64,000 nt of DNA from Claveliimonas ammoniilytica (GCF_025567415.1 NZ_JAOQJV010000003.1:1-64000), one strand, 5' to 3'. Shown: positions 17,912 to 27,123, counted from the stretch's first letter. The notes: generated by a model not told the origin, from the letters alone. Program-made: numbers and translations.

Positions 17912-18172
17912 TTATTCAGCATCAAAATCTACTTCAAAGACTCCCTCGGGAGTTTTCATCGTCAAAACTCCCAGATTAAAGTCTTCATCATGAATCGTAA
18001 TATGATATTCAAATATCACACCCTCTTCAAAATGTGAAAGCAACAGGTATTCTCCATTCTCCTTACCATCAATCTGATCACAGATATCATCATACACCTC
18101 TGCACCTGATATCTTTCGTGGATAACCGGATGCCTTGATTTTCGCTTCAATAATTTCGTATAATTCGTTCAT
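17912..18172 (-). CDS. Conserved-looking hypothetical protein, 86 residues
   Basis: An acidic soluble protein without signal peptide or membrane segment. Alternating strand-like segments (EYLLLSHFEEGVIFEYHITIHD, here LLLSHFEEGVIFEYHI) suggest a small beta-rich fold. GGAGGAAC lies just before the ATG. It is 19 nt upstream-in-order of the NorM-like MATE stop's far side and is read after that gene in no obvious operon. I do not recognise the family. Confidence 0.65.
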   Translation of the reverse strand: MNELYEIIEAKIKASGYPRKISGAEVYDDICDQIDGKENGEYLLLSHFEEGVIFEYHITIHDEDFNLGVLTMKTPEGVFEVDFDAE

Positions 18173-18190
18173 ATCGTTCCTCCTATACCG

Positions 18191-19531
18191 TTATATCACC
18201 TTATGTTCCAACCATTTTCTGCTGTGGAATCTCCATGTAAAGAGCACTGCACGCACTGTCCAGTCAGCAAACATTCCAATCCAGACACCCATCGGACCGA
18301 ATCCCAATCCGCGGATTAGCAATACAGACAGGCAGAATCTGCACAGCCACATAACTGCGCAGGAGCTTATCATCGAAAATTTTACATCTCCCGCTGCTCG
18401 CAGACCATATGCCGGAACGAATGCCGAAACCCACATAATTGGTTTCACTATGGTAATCCACATAACCATATGCCAGCACATATCTGCACTGGTCTTCTCC
18501 ATGCCTCCAAGCATCGTAACCGGTCTCGTCAGTATAAATACCAGTAGACAGCTTACGATAATCGTAACTTCTGCAATGACAGAGAGCTTTTTAATATAAT
18601 AGACTGCTTCGTCTTTGCGATTTGCCCCCATACACTGTCCAACTATCGTCATCAGACCTACTCCGACACCGATACCTGCGATTCCATTCAGATTCTCCAG
18701 AATGTTCGTCATTGCCTGTGCTGCAATAGCAACAGTTCCAAGCGTAGATACCGTAGACTGTATTGCAAGTTTTCCCAGCTGAAACATACTGTTCTCAACA
18801 CCTGACGGAATCCCGATTCCAAGTATTCTTCCAATCATCGGCCAATCCGGACGGATCTTCAGGTAATCACGCACAACAATCGGTTGCCTGTCTCTTCTGA
18901 GCTGGATCAATACAACTAGTGCACAGAAAATACGAGAAATCAACGTCGCAATTGCTGCTCCTGCTACTCCCATATGAAAGCCCCAGATCATGATTGCATT
19001 GCCTACAATATTCATGATATTAGAAATCATAGATATTGTCATCGGTCCCTTAGTATTATCCTGCGCCCGGAAAATAGATGCCGCCGCATCATACAACGCT
19101 ATAAATGGAAATGACAGTGCCGTATAAAAGAAATAAATCTCTGATGCCCTCATGACATCAGCTTCCACCGACCCGAATATCAACCGGAGTAATGGCTTCT
19201 TAAACCCCAGACAGATTGCACTGACAACAATTGAAATCAGGGTAATAATAAATAATACCTGTCTCGCTGATTCATTAGCACGTTCTTGATTCTGTTGTCC
19301 TATGTACTGTGCGCAGACGATCGCACCGCCCGCTGCAAGTGCTGAAAATGCCTGAATTACTAAAATATTGATCGAATCCACCAACGAAACCGCTGAGATT
19401 GCTGCTGAGCCAACATTACTTACCATCATCGTATCTGCTGTACCCATGATGGAATTAAGTAACTGTTCCAATACAACCGGAATCAGAAGGCTCCGAATCA
19501 TACGATTCGTGAACATGTGTTGTTGTTTCAT
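18191..19531 (-). CDS. MATE family efflux transporter (third)
   Basis: About 446 residues from the ATG at 19531 (MKQQHMFTNRMIRSL), preceded by GAGGTG; seven further in-frame codons lie upstream. Twelve predicted helices. The N-terminal half contains the MGTADTMMVSNVG stretch, which is typical of the MATE/DinF family (VDTMMV-like motif). Exporter in the cytoplasmic membrane; substrate unknown. A terminator (19551-19587) insulates it from the NSS symporter gene upstream. Confidence 0.92.
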   Translation of the reverse strand: MKQQHMFTNRMIRSLLIPVVLEQLLNSIMGTADTMMVSNVGSAAISAVSLVDSINILVIQAFSALAAGGAIVCAQYIGQQNQERANESARQVLFIITLISIVVSAICLGFKKPLLRLIFGSVEADVMRASEIYFFYTALSFPFIALYDAAASIFRAQDNTKGPMTISMISNIMNIVGNAIMIWGFHMGVAGAAIATLISRIFCALVVLIQLRRDRQPIVVRDYLKIRPDWPMIGRILGIGIPSGVENSMFQLGKLAIQSTVSTLGTVAIAAQAMTNILENLNGIAGIGVGVGLMTIVGQCMGANRKDEAVYYIKKLSVIAEVTIIVSCLLVFILTRPVTMLGGMEKTSADMCWHMVMWITIVKPIMWVSAFVPAYGLRAAGDVKFSMISSCAVMWLCRFCLSVLLIRGLGFGPMGVWIGMFADWTVRAVLFTWRFHSRKWLEHKVI

Positions 19532-19550
19532 TCTTCTATAGCACCTCTTC

Positions 19551-19587
19551 AAAAGAACCCACGCCAGTAGATTACTGACGAGGGTTC
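19551..19587 (-). terminator. Terminator of the NSS symporter gene
   Basis: Minus strand: GAACCC-CGTCAGTA, loop ATC, TACTGGCG-GGGTTC, then TTTT. Strong stem in the gap between the symporter stop and the MATE start. Confidence 0.8.
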
Positions 19588-19606
19588 ACACATTCAATAT
19601 CAATCA

Positions 19607-20980
19607 TTACATGGAAATCCACCCAAATGCATTAGCCACCGAACTAAGCAGAATAATGGCTGCAAAAATCGGGCAGAGATATTTGATCATAAAATTGAAG
19701 ATCTTCTTTCTACGGAAAGTTCCTTCTCCGTGGAGAACTTCTTCCTCAATCTTCTTTACTCCAATTACTTTAGATACCAGCAGACAGGTTGTAAATGCTG
19801 CGATTGGCATCATAACAGAATTAGTCAGGAAGTCAAAGAAATCCAGAAACTGCATTCCAATAATCTTCACCCCTGCTAACGGTCCATAACCAAGAGCAGA
19901 CAGACTTCCCAGTGCAATCATGATAGCACCGACAACTACGGTTGCTTTCTTACGTCCCCATTTCAGTTCATCCTGGAATGTAGATACCGCACTCTCTGTC
20001 AATGCGATAGAACTGGTCACTGCTGCACAGAGTACCAGCAGAAAGAACATAATACCAACAAGTCTTCCAAGTCCCATGCTTTCAAATACTTTCGGAATCG
20101 TAATAAACATCAGTGACGGTCCTGCCTGCAAGCTTGTTGCATCTCCGCCTGAAAATGCAAATACCGCCGGAATAATCATAAGTCCCGCCATAATCGCAAT
20201 CGCCGTGTCAAAAATCTCCACATTTCTTGTAGAATCCTCAATCGCTACGTCTCTCTTCATATAAGAACCAAATGTCACCAGAATACCCATTGCAATGGAA
20301 AGGGAATAAAACATCTGTCCCATTGCAGCAACCACTGTCATCCACGAAAAATTATCCATGTTCGGAATCAGAAAATATTTTACACCGGCCATAGCTCCCG
20401 GTCTTGTTACCGAATAAACAGCAATAATTACAGATAATACCACCAGTATCGGCATCATAAACTTGGATACACGCTCCACACCGTTACGAACACCGGCATA
20501 AATAATAGCTACCGTAAATAATGAAAACAGAATAAAGCAGATCTCTGTAGATACTCCATCTGATATAAATGCTGAAAAATATCCGTCAGATGCGAGATCT
20601 GTGCCCTGTCCCATCACATAACCTGCCAGATACTTAATAACCCATCCTCCGATCACCGAATAATACGGTACAATCAAAATCGGAATAACAGCATTGATCC
20701 AGCCTCCGAACTTTATCCAACTCGCCTTACCAAACGACTGATACGCTCCTACCGGACTCTTCTTTGTCATACGACCGATCGTTGTCTCTGCCACGATCAT
20801 CGTATATCCAAATGTCAGTGCCAGTATAATATACACCAACAGAAAAATTCCTCCGCCATACTTTGCTGCCAGATATGGAAATCTCCAGATATTTCCTAAT
20901 CCTACGGAAGCTCCCGCTGCCGACAGTACGAATCCTAGCTTACCGGAAAACGTACTTCTCTTTTCACCATGCTTTTCCAT
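19607..20980 (-). CDS. Sodium-dependent transporter, NSS/SNF family
   Basis: 457 residues, about 12 membrane helices. The N-terminus has the NSS signature of helix 1 with GLGNIWRFPYLAAKYGGG (short form GNIWRFPYL), the unwound region that binds substrate and Na+. The family (LeuT-like) imports amino acids such as tyrosine, tryptophan or methionine, coupled to Na+. GAGAGGAGAG precedes the ATG. It is single in its own transcript, with a terminator downstream. The substrate cannot be assigned. Confidence 0.93.
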   Translation of the reverse strand: MEKHGEKRSTFSGKLGFVLSAAGASVGLGNIWRFPYLAAKYGGGIFLLVYIILALTFGYTMIVAETTIGRMTKKSPVGAYQSFGKASWIKFGGWINAVIPILIVPYYSVIGGWVIKYLAGYVMGQGTDLASDGYFSAFISDGVSTEICFILFSLFTVAIIYAGVRNGVERVSKFMMPILVVLSVIIAVYSVTRPGAMAGVKYFLIPNMDNFSWMTVVAAMGQMFYSLSIAMGILVTFGSYMKRDVAIEDSTRNVEIFDTAIAIMAGLMIIPAVFAFSGGDATSLQAGPSLMFITIPKVFESMGLGRLVGIMFFLLVLCAAVTSSIALTESAVSTFQDELKWGRKKATVVVGAIMIALGSLSALGYGPLAGVKIIGMQFLDFFDFLTNSVMMPIAAFTTCLLVSKVIGVKKIEEEVLHGEGTFRRKKIFNFMIKYLCPIFAAIILLSSVANAFGWISM

Positions 20981-21026
20981 AGTCTCTCCTCTCGATTCAT
21001 TTTACCCTTTTTTGATACTTTAACAA

Positions 21027-21305
21027 TTATTGTACCACAAGAGCAGCTATTGCCTCAATAACTTTCTGAAATTCCAGAGGTTTTGCCAGATGCATATTCA
21101 TACCCGCTGCCAGGCTTTGTGCAATATCATCATCAAACGTACCTGACTCACAACTTTCATAGATATCTGCTACTTCTTTTCCATTCCATGCCTCAGTCAC
21201 AACAGCACCCTGTTCAGTCATCATATTTTCTCTGGATATATTACCAGTATAGTTCATACACCACTCCGCCCACTCGAATCTGCGGTAGGTTTTTGTCCTC
21301 TTCAT
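21027..21305 (-). pseudogene. Remnant of a response-regulator receiver domain (hybrid kinase tail)
   Basis: Two parts of a REC domain are fused in one frame. AWNGKEVADIYESCESGTFD corresponds to the segment just before the phospho-acceptor loop. AAGMNMHLAKPLEF corresponds to the helix 4/beta 5 end with the conserved Lys-Pro. The central part with the DxxMPxMDG phosphorylation loop is missing, as if about 40 residues were deleted. No kinase or output domain is attached. The upstream part (MKRTKTYRR...) has no recognisable similarity. It is best read as debris from a hybrid sensor kinase; a small expressed protein is less likely. Confidence 0.7.
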
Positions 21306-21325
21306 CTGTTACTCCCTCATAATAC

Positions 21326-21365
21326 AAAAGGAAGCAATTCAACAAATATTGTTCAAATTGCTTCC
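21326..21365 (-). terminator. Terminator after xpt
   Basis: Minus strand: GGAAGCAATTTGAACA, loop ATATT, TGTTGAATTGCTTCC, then TTTTG. It ends the tcdA-xpt transcript. Confidence 0.82.
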
Positions 21366-21442
21366 TCATTATTCGAAAATATTGTCTATCAATATTTTGT
21401 CATATATAACAAAATACGTCAAGTTTTATGACTACCTTTTTC

Positions 21443-22018
21443 CTATTCCTGTACAAATTCGATAACGCCTTTGCCAAGTCTGGAAATACGTGCCAGGGAA
21501 TATACATGCACACCCTGTGCTTCCAGCTTCTCACGTCCTGGCTGGAAAGACTTCTCAATCAGTGCACCCACACCTGCTGTCGTGGCATGTGCTTTTCTCA
21601 GCAGTCTCAGTGCACCTGTTGCAGCCTCACCATTGGCAAGAAAATCATCAATGATCAGGACATGATCCGCTTCACTGATCTGATGGCTGGAAAGAGTCAA
21701 TTCATAACTGGTTCCTTTGGTAAATGAGCTTACCAGTGTCTGATACAGATCATCATTCAACACCTTCGATGGCTGCTTTTTCAGAATAACCATCGGCACA
21801 TTCATCTCATATGCTGTCATAAGTGCCGGTGCAATACCGGAACTTTCAATCGTCACGATCTTAGTAATCCCCTGATCCTTGAAATGCTCCGCAAACTCCT
21901 TGCCAATCTCATGCATCAGTTTAGGATCTACCTTATGATTGATAAAACTGTCTACTTTTAATACGTTTTCATTCAATGCCCGGCCTTCCACCAGAATCTT
22001 CTCTTCCAGTACCTTCAA
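21443..22018 (-). CDS. xpt: Xanthine phosphoribosyltransferase
   Basis: Converts xanthine and PRPP to XMP in purine salvage. The PRPP-binding loop is visible as VLIIDDFLANGEA; the family segment NHKVDPKLMHEIGKEFA is at the N-terminus. I chose the TTG at 22018, preceded by GAGGTG at 6 nt. It gives 191 residues, the normal family length; the upstream ATG at 22069 would add 17 unusual residues and overlap tcdA. It is cotranscribed downstream of tcdA, and no purine riboswitch is seen before it. Confidence 0.93.
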   Translation of the reverse strand: MKVLEEKILVEGRALNENVLKVDSFINHKVDPKLMHEIGKEFAEHFKDQGITKIVTIESSGIAPALMTAYEMNVPMVILKKQPSKVLNDDLYQTLVSSFTKGTSYELTLSSHQISEADHVLIIDDFLANGEAATGALRLLRKAHATTAGVGALIEKSFQPGREKLEAQGVHVYSLARISRLGKGVIEFVQE

Positions 22019-22061
22019 CTCTTTCACCTCATATATATTTACTTTAATTTTAAAAATTAAC

Positions 22062-22820
22062 TTATCCAATCTGTCCCAGATCTTTGACCACTTCTCCTGC
22101 TATGATCAATCCTGCAACTGCCGGCACAAATGCTACACTTCCCGGAATATCTCTCCGTTCCGTACACTTATGCTTGGCTCCCGGTGGACAAACGCAGTTC
22201 GTACGGCAGCTGATCGACATATCTTCCTTCGGTCTCGTAGGCTGTTCTTCTGAGTATACTACCTTCAGCTTCTTCACTCCGCGCTTCTTAAGCTCCCTCC
22301 GCATAACCTTCGCTAATGGACATACCTTAGTCTTATAAATATCTGCCACTTTGAACTGACTTGCATCCAGCTTATTCCCAGCTCCCATACTGCTGATGAT
22401 CGGCACATTGCACTCCTTTGCTTTCATCACAAGGGAAATCTTCGCTGTCACAGTATCTACCGCATCTACGATATAATCATATTCCTCAAATGGAAATTCA
22501 TCTGCATTCTCCGGAAGAAAAAAGCAATTATGAATCTCAACCTTCGCCTTAGGATTAATATCCAGAATACGTTCCTTCATAACTTCCGTCTTATACCTGC
22601 CAACGGTCTTCCTCGTAGCTATGATCTGGCGGTTCAGATTCGTCAAACACACTTTATCATCATCAACCAGATCCAGCGCGCCCACACCGCTTCTTGCCAG
22701 TGCCTCACATACATAACCACCCACACCGCCAATACCAAAGACTGCAACCCTGGCTCCTTCAAGCCGCTGCATCGCCTCTTTTCCCAGCAATAATTCTGTT
22801 CTCGAAAACTGTGTAAGCAT
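22062..22820 (-). CDS. tcdA: tRNA threonylcarbamoyladenosine dehydratase (ThiF/E1-like)
   Basis: 252 residues. Catalyses the ATP-dependent cyclisation of t6A37 to ct6A37 in ANN-decoding tRNAs. The ThiF/MoeB fold is clear: nucleotide loop GIGGVGGYV, LVDDDKVCLTNLNRQI, and the SSMGAGNKLD segment. A Cys-rich stretch CRTNCVCPPGAKHKC occurs where family members carry the Cys-containing loop. AGGAG lies 10 nt before the ATG. A promoter is visible at 22871-22899. xpt follows in the same transcript. Confidence 0.92.
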   Translation of the reverse strand: MLTQFSRTELLLGKEAMQRLEGARVAVFGIGGVGGYVCEALARSGVGALDLVDDDKVCLTNLNRQIIATRKTVGRYKTEVMKERILDINPKAKVEIHNCFFLPENADEFPFEEYDYIVDAVDTVTAKISLVMKAKECNVPIISSMGAGNKLDASQFKVADIYKTKVCPLAKVMRRELKKRGVKKLKVVYSEEQPTRPKEDMSISCRTNCVCPPGAKHKCTERRDIPGSVAFVPAVAGLIIAGEVVKDLGQIG

Positions 22821-22870
22821 CTATATTAAACTCCTGTAAATCGTCTCTAAATAATCTACTAATAACCTAT

Positions 22871-22899
22871 ATTATGTATTCTTTCCTTACATTTGTCAA
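22871..22899 (-). promoter_or_regulatory. tcdA-xpt promoter
   Basis: TTGACA (22894-22899), 17-nt spacer, CATAAT (22871-22876) on the minus strand, 50 nt before tcdA. Confidence 0.75.
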
Positions 22900-22935
22900 T
22901 ACTCCAGAAACCACCAGAAATATTTTTTGTGGGGG

Positions 22936-22964
22936 TTGACAAGGATTGTATACATGTTTATAAT
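22936..22964 (+). promoter_or_regulatory. Promoter of the glycine riboswitch-symporter transcript
   Basis: TTGACA (22936-22941), 17-nt spacer, TATAAT (22959-22964): consensus sigma-A. It is back-to-back with the tcdA promoter. Confidence 0.9.
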
Positions 22965-22976
22965 AGACCACGATAA

Positions 22977-23165
22977 TTGAATATCAAGCCAATCGAAGAT
23001 TGCAGGAAAGCAGGCATTATGCCCGCCGAAGGAATAATACTCTCAGGTGTCTCATTTAGAGACGAGACTGTAATTGGATGGCCCTCTGGAGAATCCCTTA
23101 AGTGGGTGCCGAAGGTGAAAGCAGGACATAGTTCCCGCGAATCTCTCAGGCAAAAGGACAGTGTG
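22977..23165 (+). promoter_or_regulatory. Tandem glycine riboswitch upstream of AGCS symporter
   Basis: Two aptamers are visible. Aptamer 1: CCAAT/ATTGG closing stem, GCCCGCCGAAGGAATAATA, CTCTCAGGTGTC. Aptamer 2: CTCTGGAGA, GGGTGCCGAAGGTGAAAGC, GAATCTCTCAGGCAAAAGGA, CAG. In aptamer 1 the usual CAAAAGGAC segment is replaced by a GTCTC-ATTTA-GAGAC hairpin. Placement before a Na+/alanine-glycine symporter fits established glycine riboswitch targets, and the element normally acts as an ON switch. Confidence 0.92.
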
Positions 23166-23226
23166 ACTAGTATATTAAAACAACCTTGTTGTTTTTATTA
23201 TTTTGATATACCAAGATCTCGTGGAT

Positions 23227-23271
23227 TCTCCCCGGGATTTTTTTGTTTCACAAATTGAAATCCCGGGGAGA
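23227..23271 (+). promoter_or_regulatory. Long hairpin in the symporter leader
   Basis: TCTCCCCGGGATTT and AAATCCCGGGGAGA form a perfect 14-bp stem with a 17-nt T-rich loop. It lies between the riboswitch and the start codon and is not followed by a U-tract. A smaller AACAA/TTGTT hairpin with TTTTTATTTT lies before it at about 23179-23203. Either may be the expression platform. Confidence 0.6.
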
Positions 23272-23388
23272 CATCTGAGACATCTATTTGAATCTTTTTC
23301 ATCTATCCCAATCTATCCATTTTTCAGTCGGAGCTTTTCCCATATCTTCTATGGCTTAATAATTTTGAGAGGAATCGAGGAAAAAAAC

Positions 23389-24732
23389 ATGGAATTCATT
23401 GCAAAAATCGTTGATCTGGTCAACACATTTCTCTGGGACTACGCACTGTTGGCGCTGCTCCTTGGCGCAGGTATCATTTTTACCTTCCGCCTGAAGTTCA
23501 TTCAGGTACGTAAGTTTGGCGAAGGTATGCGTTCACTGTTCGGTAATTTTTCGCTGCACGGTGGAAAAAGCGAAGAAGGTCTCAGTTCTTTTCAGGCACT
23601 GACTACTGCCATTGCTGCTCAGGTCGGTACCGGTAATATTGCCGGAGCCGCTACCGCTATTGCATCCGGTGGACCCGGTTCCATTTTCTGGATGTGGGTC
23701 AGCGCGTTTTTCGGTATGGCTACGATTTATGCTGAAGCAGTTATGGCTCAGCACACCCGTAAAGTAGAAAACGGTACCGTAATCGGCGGTCCTGTATATT
23801 ACATCAAATACATATTCAAAGGTGGATTCGGTAAGTTCCTTGCAGGATTCTTCTCCGTAGCCATCATTCTGGCTCTGGGATTCATGGGTAACATGGTACA
23901 GTCCAACTCTATCGGAGTTGCATTTAACAATGCATTCCACGTACCAACTATCGCTGTTGGTATCTTTGTAGCAATTGTGGCAGCAATCATTTTCATCGGA
24001 GGTATCAACCGTATCGCAAGCTTCACAGAAAAGATCGTGCCAATCATGGCTCTCCTGTACGTACTTGGAAGCCTGATCATTCTGGTAACACATCTTCCAG
24101 GTGTAGGTACTGCATTTAAAGATATCTTTGTAGGTGCATTTTCACCACAGTCAGTCGCCGGCGGTATGCTTGGTGTGACCGTACAGAAAGCTATGCGTTT
24201 CGGTGTTGCAAGAGGTCTGTTCTCCAACGAAGCAGGTATGGGTTCTACACCTCATGCGCATGCAACGGCTAAGGTATCCAACCCATGTGAGCAGGGTATC
24301 ATTGCTATGATGGGTGTGTTCATTGATACATTTATCATCCTGACTATGACAGCACTGGTTATCCTGTCTACCGGAGTTCTGGGAAATGGACAGACCGGAG
24401 CTGAACTGGCGCAGAGTGCATTTAACGTAGGATTTGGTGATTTTGGAAATATCTTCATCGCCATATGTATGCTGTTCTTCGCGTTTACCACTATCATCGG
24501 CTGGTATTACTTCGGAGAAGTCAATGTACGCCACCTCTTTGGTAACAAAGCAGTAAAAGTATATGCCGTAATCGTAGTAATCTTCGTTATCATTGGTTCT
24601 ACATTAAAGGTAGATCTGGTATGGAATATGGCAGATATGTTCAACGGTCTGATGGTTCTGCCGAACCTGATCGCACTGTTAGCTTGTATGAAAGTTGTAA
24701 CGTCTATTTCAAAAGAGCACAAAGCGCTCTAA
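23389..24732 (+). CDS. Sodium:alanine/glycine symporter (AGCS family)
   Basis: 447 residues from the ATG at 23389 (GAGG 8 nt upstream); longer in-frame extension into the leader is not supported. About 10-11 membrane helices. The AGCS signature is present in SSFQALTTAIAAQVGTGNIA (short: ALTTAIAAQVGTGNIAG) and FSNEAGMGSTPHAHA. Imports glycine or alanine with Na+. The tandem glycine riboswitch upstream makes glycine the likely substrate or co-substrate. A strong terminator follows. Confidence 0.95.
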   Translation: MEFIAKIVDLVNTFLWDYALLALLLGAGIIFTFRLKFIQVRKFGEGMRSLFGNFSLHGGKSEEGLSSFQALTTAIAAQVGTGNIAGAATAIASGGPGSIFWMWVSAFFGMATIYAEAVMAQHTRKVENGTVIGGPVYYIKYIFKGGFGKFLAGFFSVAIILALGFMGNMVQSNSIGVAFNNAFHVPTIAVGIFVAIVAAIIFIGGINRIASFTEKIVPIMALLYVLGSLIILVTHLPGVGTAFKDIFVGAFSPQSVAGGMLGVTVQKAMRFGVARGLFSNEAGMGSTPHAHATAKVSNPCEQGIIAMMGVFIDTFIILTMTALVILSTGVLGNGQTGAELAQSAFNVGFGDFGNIFIAICMLFFAFTTIIGWYYFGEVNVRHLFGNKAVKVYAVIVVIFVIIGSTLKVDLVWNMADMFNGLMVLPNLIALLACMKVVTSISKEHKAL

Positions 24733-24761
24733 TTTATCGTAATAAACTGCACGATATGTGC

Positions 24762-24803
24762 AAAACAGCATCCGCTTTTACCCTCCCGCGGATGCTGTTT
24801 TTT
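24762..24803 (+). terminator. Terminator of the AGCS symporter gene
   Basis: CAGCATCCGC and GCGGATGCTG form the stem, followed by TTTTTT. Confidence 0.9.
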
Positions 24804-24875
24804 ATTATATAAAATATTCTATCGTCTTCTCCGGCGTCAGAAGTGTCTCTCTATTGGACAATAACACTGCTTCTC

Positions 24876-25244
24876 TTAATCTTCTTCGATGTGTTCCCGT
24901 CCCTGATCGATGATCGTACGCACATGATCATCTGCCAGTGAATAGAATACAGACTTACCTTCCCGTCTGCTCTTGACCAGCTTGTTCTGCTTCAGTATCC
25001 TGAGCTGGTGGGAAATAGCTGACTGTGTCATATTCAATGCCTCTGCCAGATCGCAGACACATACCTCTGCTTCAAAGAGCACATACAGAATTCGGATTCT
25101 TGTAGAGTCTCCGAAGATCTTGAATAATTCCGCCAGATCATACAGCTCGGTCTCAGCCGGAATGGTCTCATTTACTATTTTCAGGAGATTCTCATGTACC
25201 TCGCAAGATTCACAGATCTCCACATCATTTGCTTTTTTTTCCAT
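24876..25244 (-). CDS. ArsR/SmtB-family metal-sensing repressor (CadC/CzrA-like)
   Basis: 122 residues. A winged helix with recognition region NMTQSAISHQLRILKQNKLV. The alpha-3 site motif VCVCDLAE (ELCVCD-type) binds soft metals such as Cd/Pb/Zn, and the C-terminal helix carries DDHVRTIIDQGREH, like the alpha-5 Zn site. N-terminal CESCEVH adds possible thiolate ligands, as in CadC. Last gene of the HMA-ATPase-ArsR operon. The probable operator is the palindrome at 27454-27477 before the operon. AGGAG lies 7 nt before the ATG. Confidence 0.92.
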   Translation of the reverse strand: MEKKANDVEICESCEVHENLLKIVNETIPAETELYDLAELFKIFGDSTRIRILYVLFEAEVCVCDLAEALNMTQSAISHQLRILKQNKLVKSRREGKSVFYSLADDHVRTIIDQGREHIEED

Positions 25245-25254
25245 CTTATCACTC

Positions 25255-27123
25255 CTAGAGGTTCTTTACAAAAAGTGCACGGATCGCATTAAGAACTGCA
25301 ATCACCATAACTCCCACGTCTGCGAAAATCGCCATCCACATATTCGCTATACCAAGTGCTCCAAGGATCAGGCAGATTGCTTTAATACCAAGTGCAAAAT
25401 AAATGTTCTCATATACAATGCGTAAGCATTTTCTGGATATCTTAATCGCCTTTGCAATCTTCTGTGGATCATCATCCATCAGCACCACATCGGCCGCTTC
25501 AATGGCTGCATCAGATCCAAGAGCTCCCATGGCAATTCCGATATCTGCTCTGGAAAGTACCGGCGCATCATTGATCCCATCACCAACAAATGCAAGTTTC
25601 TCTTTCTCGCCTTTCTTAGCCAGCAGTTCTTCTACTTTCGCAACCTTATCTGCCGGAAGTAGTTCGCTGTGTACTTCATCAATGCCAAGCTCTGCTGCCA
25701 CCTGATCTGCCACCCGCTTCATATCTCCGGTCAGCATGACTGTCTTCGTGATACCCGCGCGCTTCAGATCCTGGATTGCCTGTTTTGCATGAGGCTTCAA
25801 CTGATCTGATATCAGAATGTGTCCGGCATAAGTTCCATCCACTGCCACATGTACAATTGTACCTACTTCATGACATTCGCTGTATGGGAGATCCATCTGC
25901 TTCATCAGCTTTGCATTGCCGGCTGCCACTTCTACACCATCAACTTTAGCTTTCACGCCATGTCCGCTGATCTCTTCGATATCCGTTACACGATTACGAT
26001 CGATTGGCTTGCCATATGCTTTCTGCAGACTCTTACTGATCGGATGTGAGGACGAACACTCTGCCAATGCTGCGTACTCCAGAAGCTGCTCTTCCGGAAT
26101 TGTATTGTGATGTACTCCGCTGACCTCAAATACGCCCTGTGTCATCGTACCGGTCTTATCAAATACTACATATTTGGTCTGCGCCATGGTCTCAAGATAA
26201 TTGGAACCTTTGACCAATACACCTTCATGACTTGCTCCTCCAATCCCGGCAAAGAAGCTGAGCGGAATACTGATAACCAGTGCACAAGGGCAACTGATAA
26301 CCAGAAATGTCAGTGCCCGGTAGATCCAGTCACCCCATTCCGGCGCAAGTCCCAATGCAAGCATACGCACGATTGGCGGCAGGATTGCCAGTGCCAATGC
26401 ACCGTAGCAGACTGCCGGTGTATAATATCTTGCAAATTTCGAAATAAAGTTTTCAGATCTCGACTTTCTGGAACTTGAATTCTCCACCAGTTCCAGAATC
26501 TTGGATACGGTAGACTCCCCAAACTCACGGGTCGTCTGAATCTTCAGCAGACCTGTCATATTGATACATCCACTGATAACCTCATCACCGGCTTTTGCTT
26601 CTCTCGGAAGACTTTCGCCAGTCAGTGCACTGGTATTCAGTGTACTGCTGCCTTCTGTGATCACACCATCAATCGGCACTTTCTCACCCGGCTGTACAAC
26701 GATCACCGTGCCAACTTCTACCTCATCCGGATCCACCTGTTCCAGTTCTCCGTCTTTTTCAACATTCGCATAATCCGGTCGGATATCCATCAGCTCACTG
26801 ATATTCCGTCTGCTCTTGCCTACCGCATAACTCTGGAACAGCTCGCCGATCTGATAAAACAGCATTACGGATACGCCTTCTTTATAATCACCCAGGGCAA
26901 TCGCACCCACAGTAGCTACTGCCATCAGGAAATTCTCATCAAATACCTGTCTGTTCAGAATACCTTTGAACGCTTTGCGCAGTACGTCGTATCCGATTAC
27001 CAGATACGGCACCATATAGCAGATAAATCTGATATATCCCTCTAATGGAAGAAAACTGAATGCAATGATCAGTACTGCCGCAACGATAACACGGATCAAT
27101 ACCTTTTTCTGTTTCTTTGTCAT
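25255..27123 (-). CDS. Heavy-metal P1B-type ATPase (Zn/Cd/Pb exporter type)
   Basis: 622 residues. Motifs in order: TGES actuator loop, membrane SCPCALV metal site (CPC), DKTGTMT phosphorylation site, SSHPIS (HP locus) and GDGINDAP hinge. It lacks an N-terminal HMA domain, which is provided instead by the separate 72-residue HMA gene just upstream. CPC plus an ArsR-type CadC regulator points to Zn/Cd/Pb rather than Cu, but this is inference. It exports metal across the cytoplasmic membrane, and the ArsR gene is 10 nt downstream. Confidence 0.94.
   Translation of the reverse strand: MTKKQKKVLIRVIVAAVLIIAFSFLPLEGYIRFICYMVPYLVIGYDVLRKAFKGILNRQVFDENFLMAVATVGAIALGDYKEGVSVMLFYQIGELFQSYAVGKSRRNISELMDIRPDYANVEKDGELEQVDPDEVEVGTVIVVQPGEKVPIDGVITEGSSTLNTSALTGESLPREAKAGDEVISGCINMTGLLKIQTTREFGESTVSKILELVENSSSRKSRSENFISKFARYYTPAVCYGALALAILPPIVRMLALGLAPEWGDWIYRALTFLVISCPCALVISIPLSFFAGIGGASHEGVLVKGSNYLETMAQTKYVVFDKTGTMTQGVFEVSGVHHNTIPEEQLLEYAALAECSSSHPISKSLQKAYGKPIDRNRVTDIEEISGHGVKAKVDGVEVAAGNAKLMKQMDLPYSECHEVGTIVHVAVDGTYAGHILISDQLKPHAKQAIQDLKRAGITKTVMLTGDMKRVADQVAAELGIDEVHSELLPADKVAKVEELLAKKGEKEKLAFVGDGINDAPVLSRADIGIAMGALGSDAAIEAADVVLMDDDPQKIAKAIKISRKCLRIVYENIYFALGIKAICLILGALGIANMWMAIFADVGVMVIAVLNAIRALFVKNL

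Noticed and set aside
23533..24534. Long minus-strand open frames inside the AGCS gene
   Set aside because: They are antisense to a well-conserved membrane protein and have no start signals.
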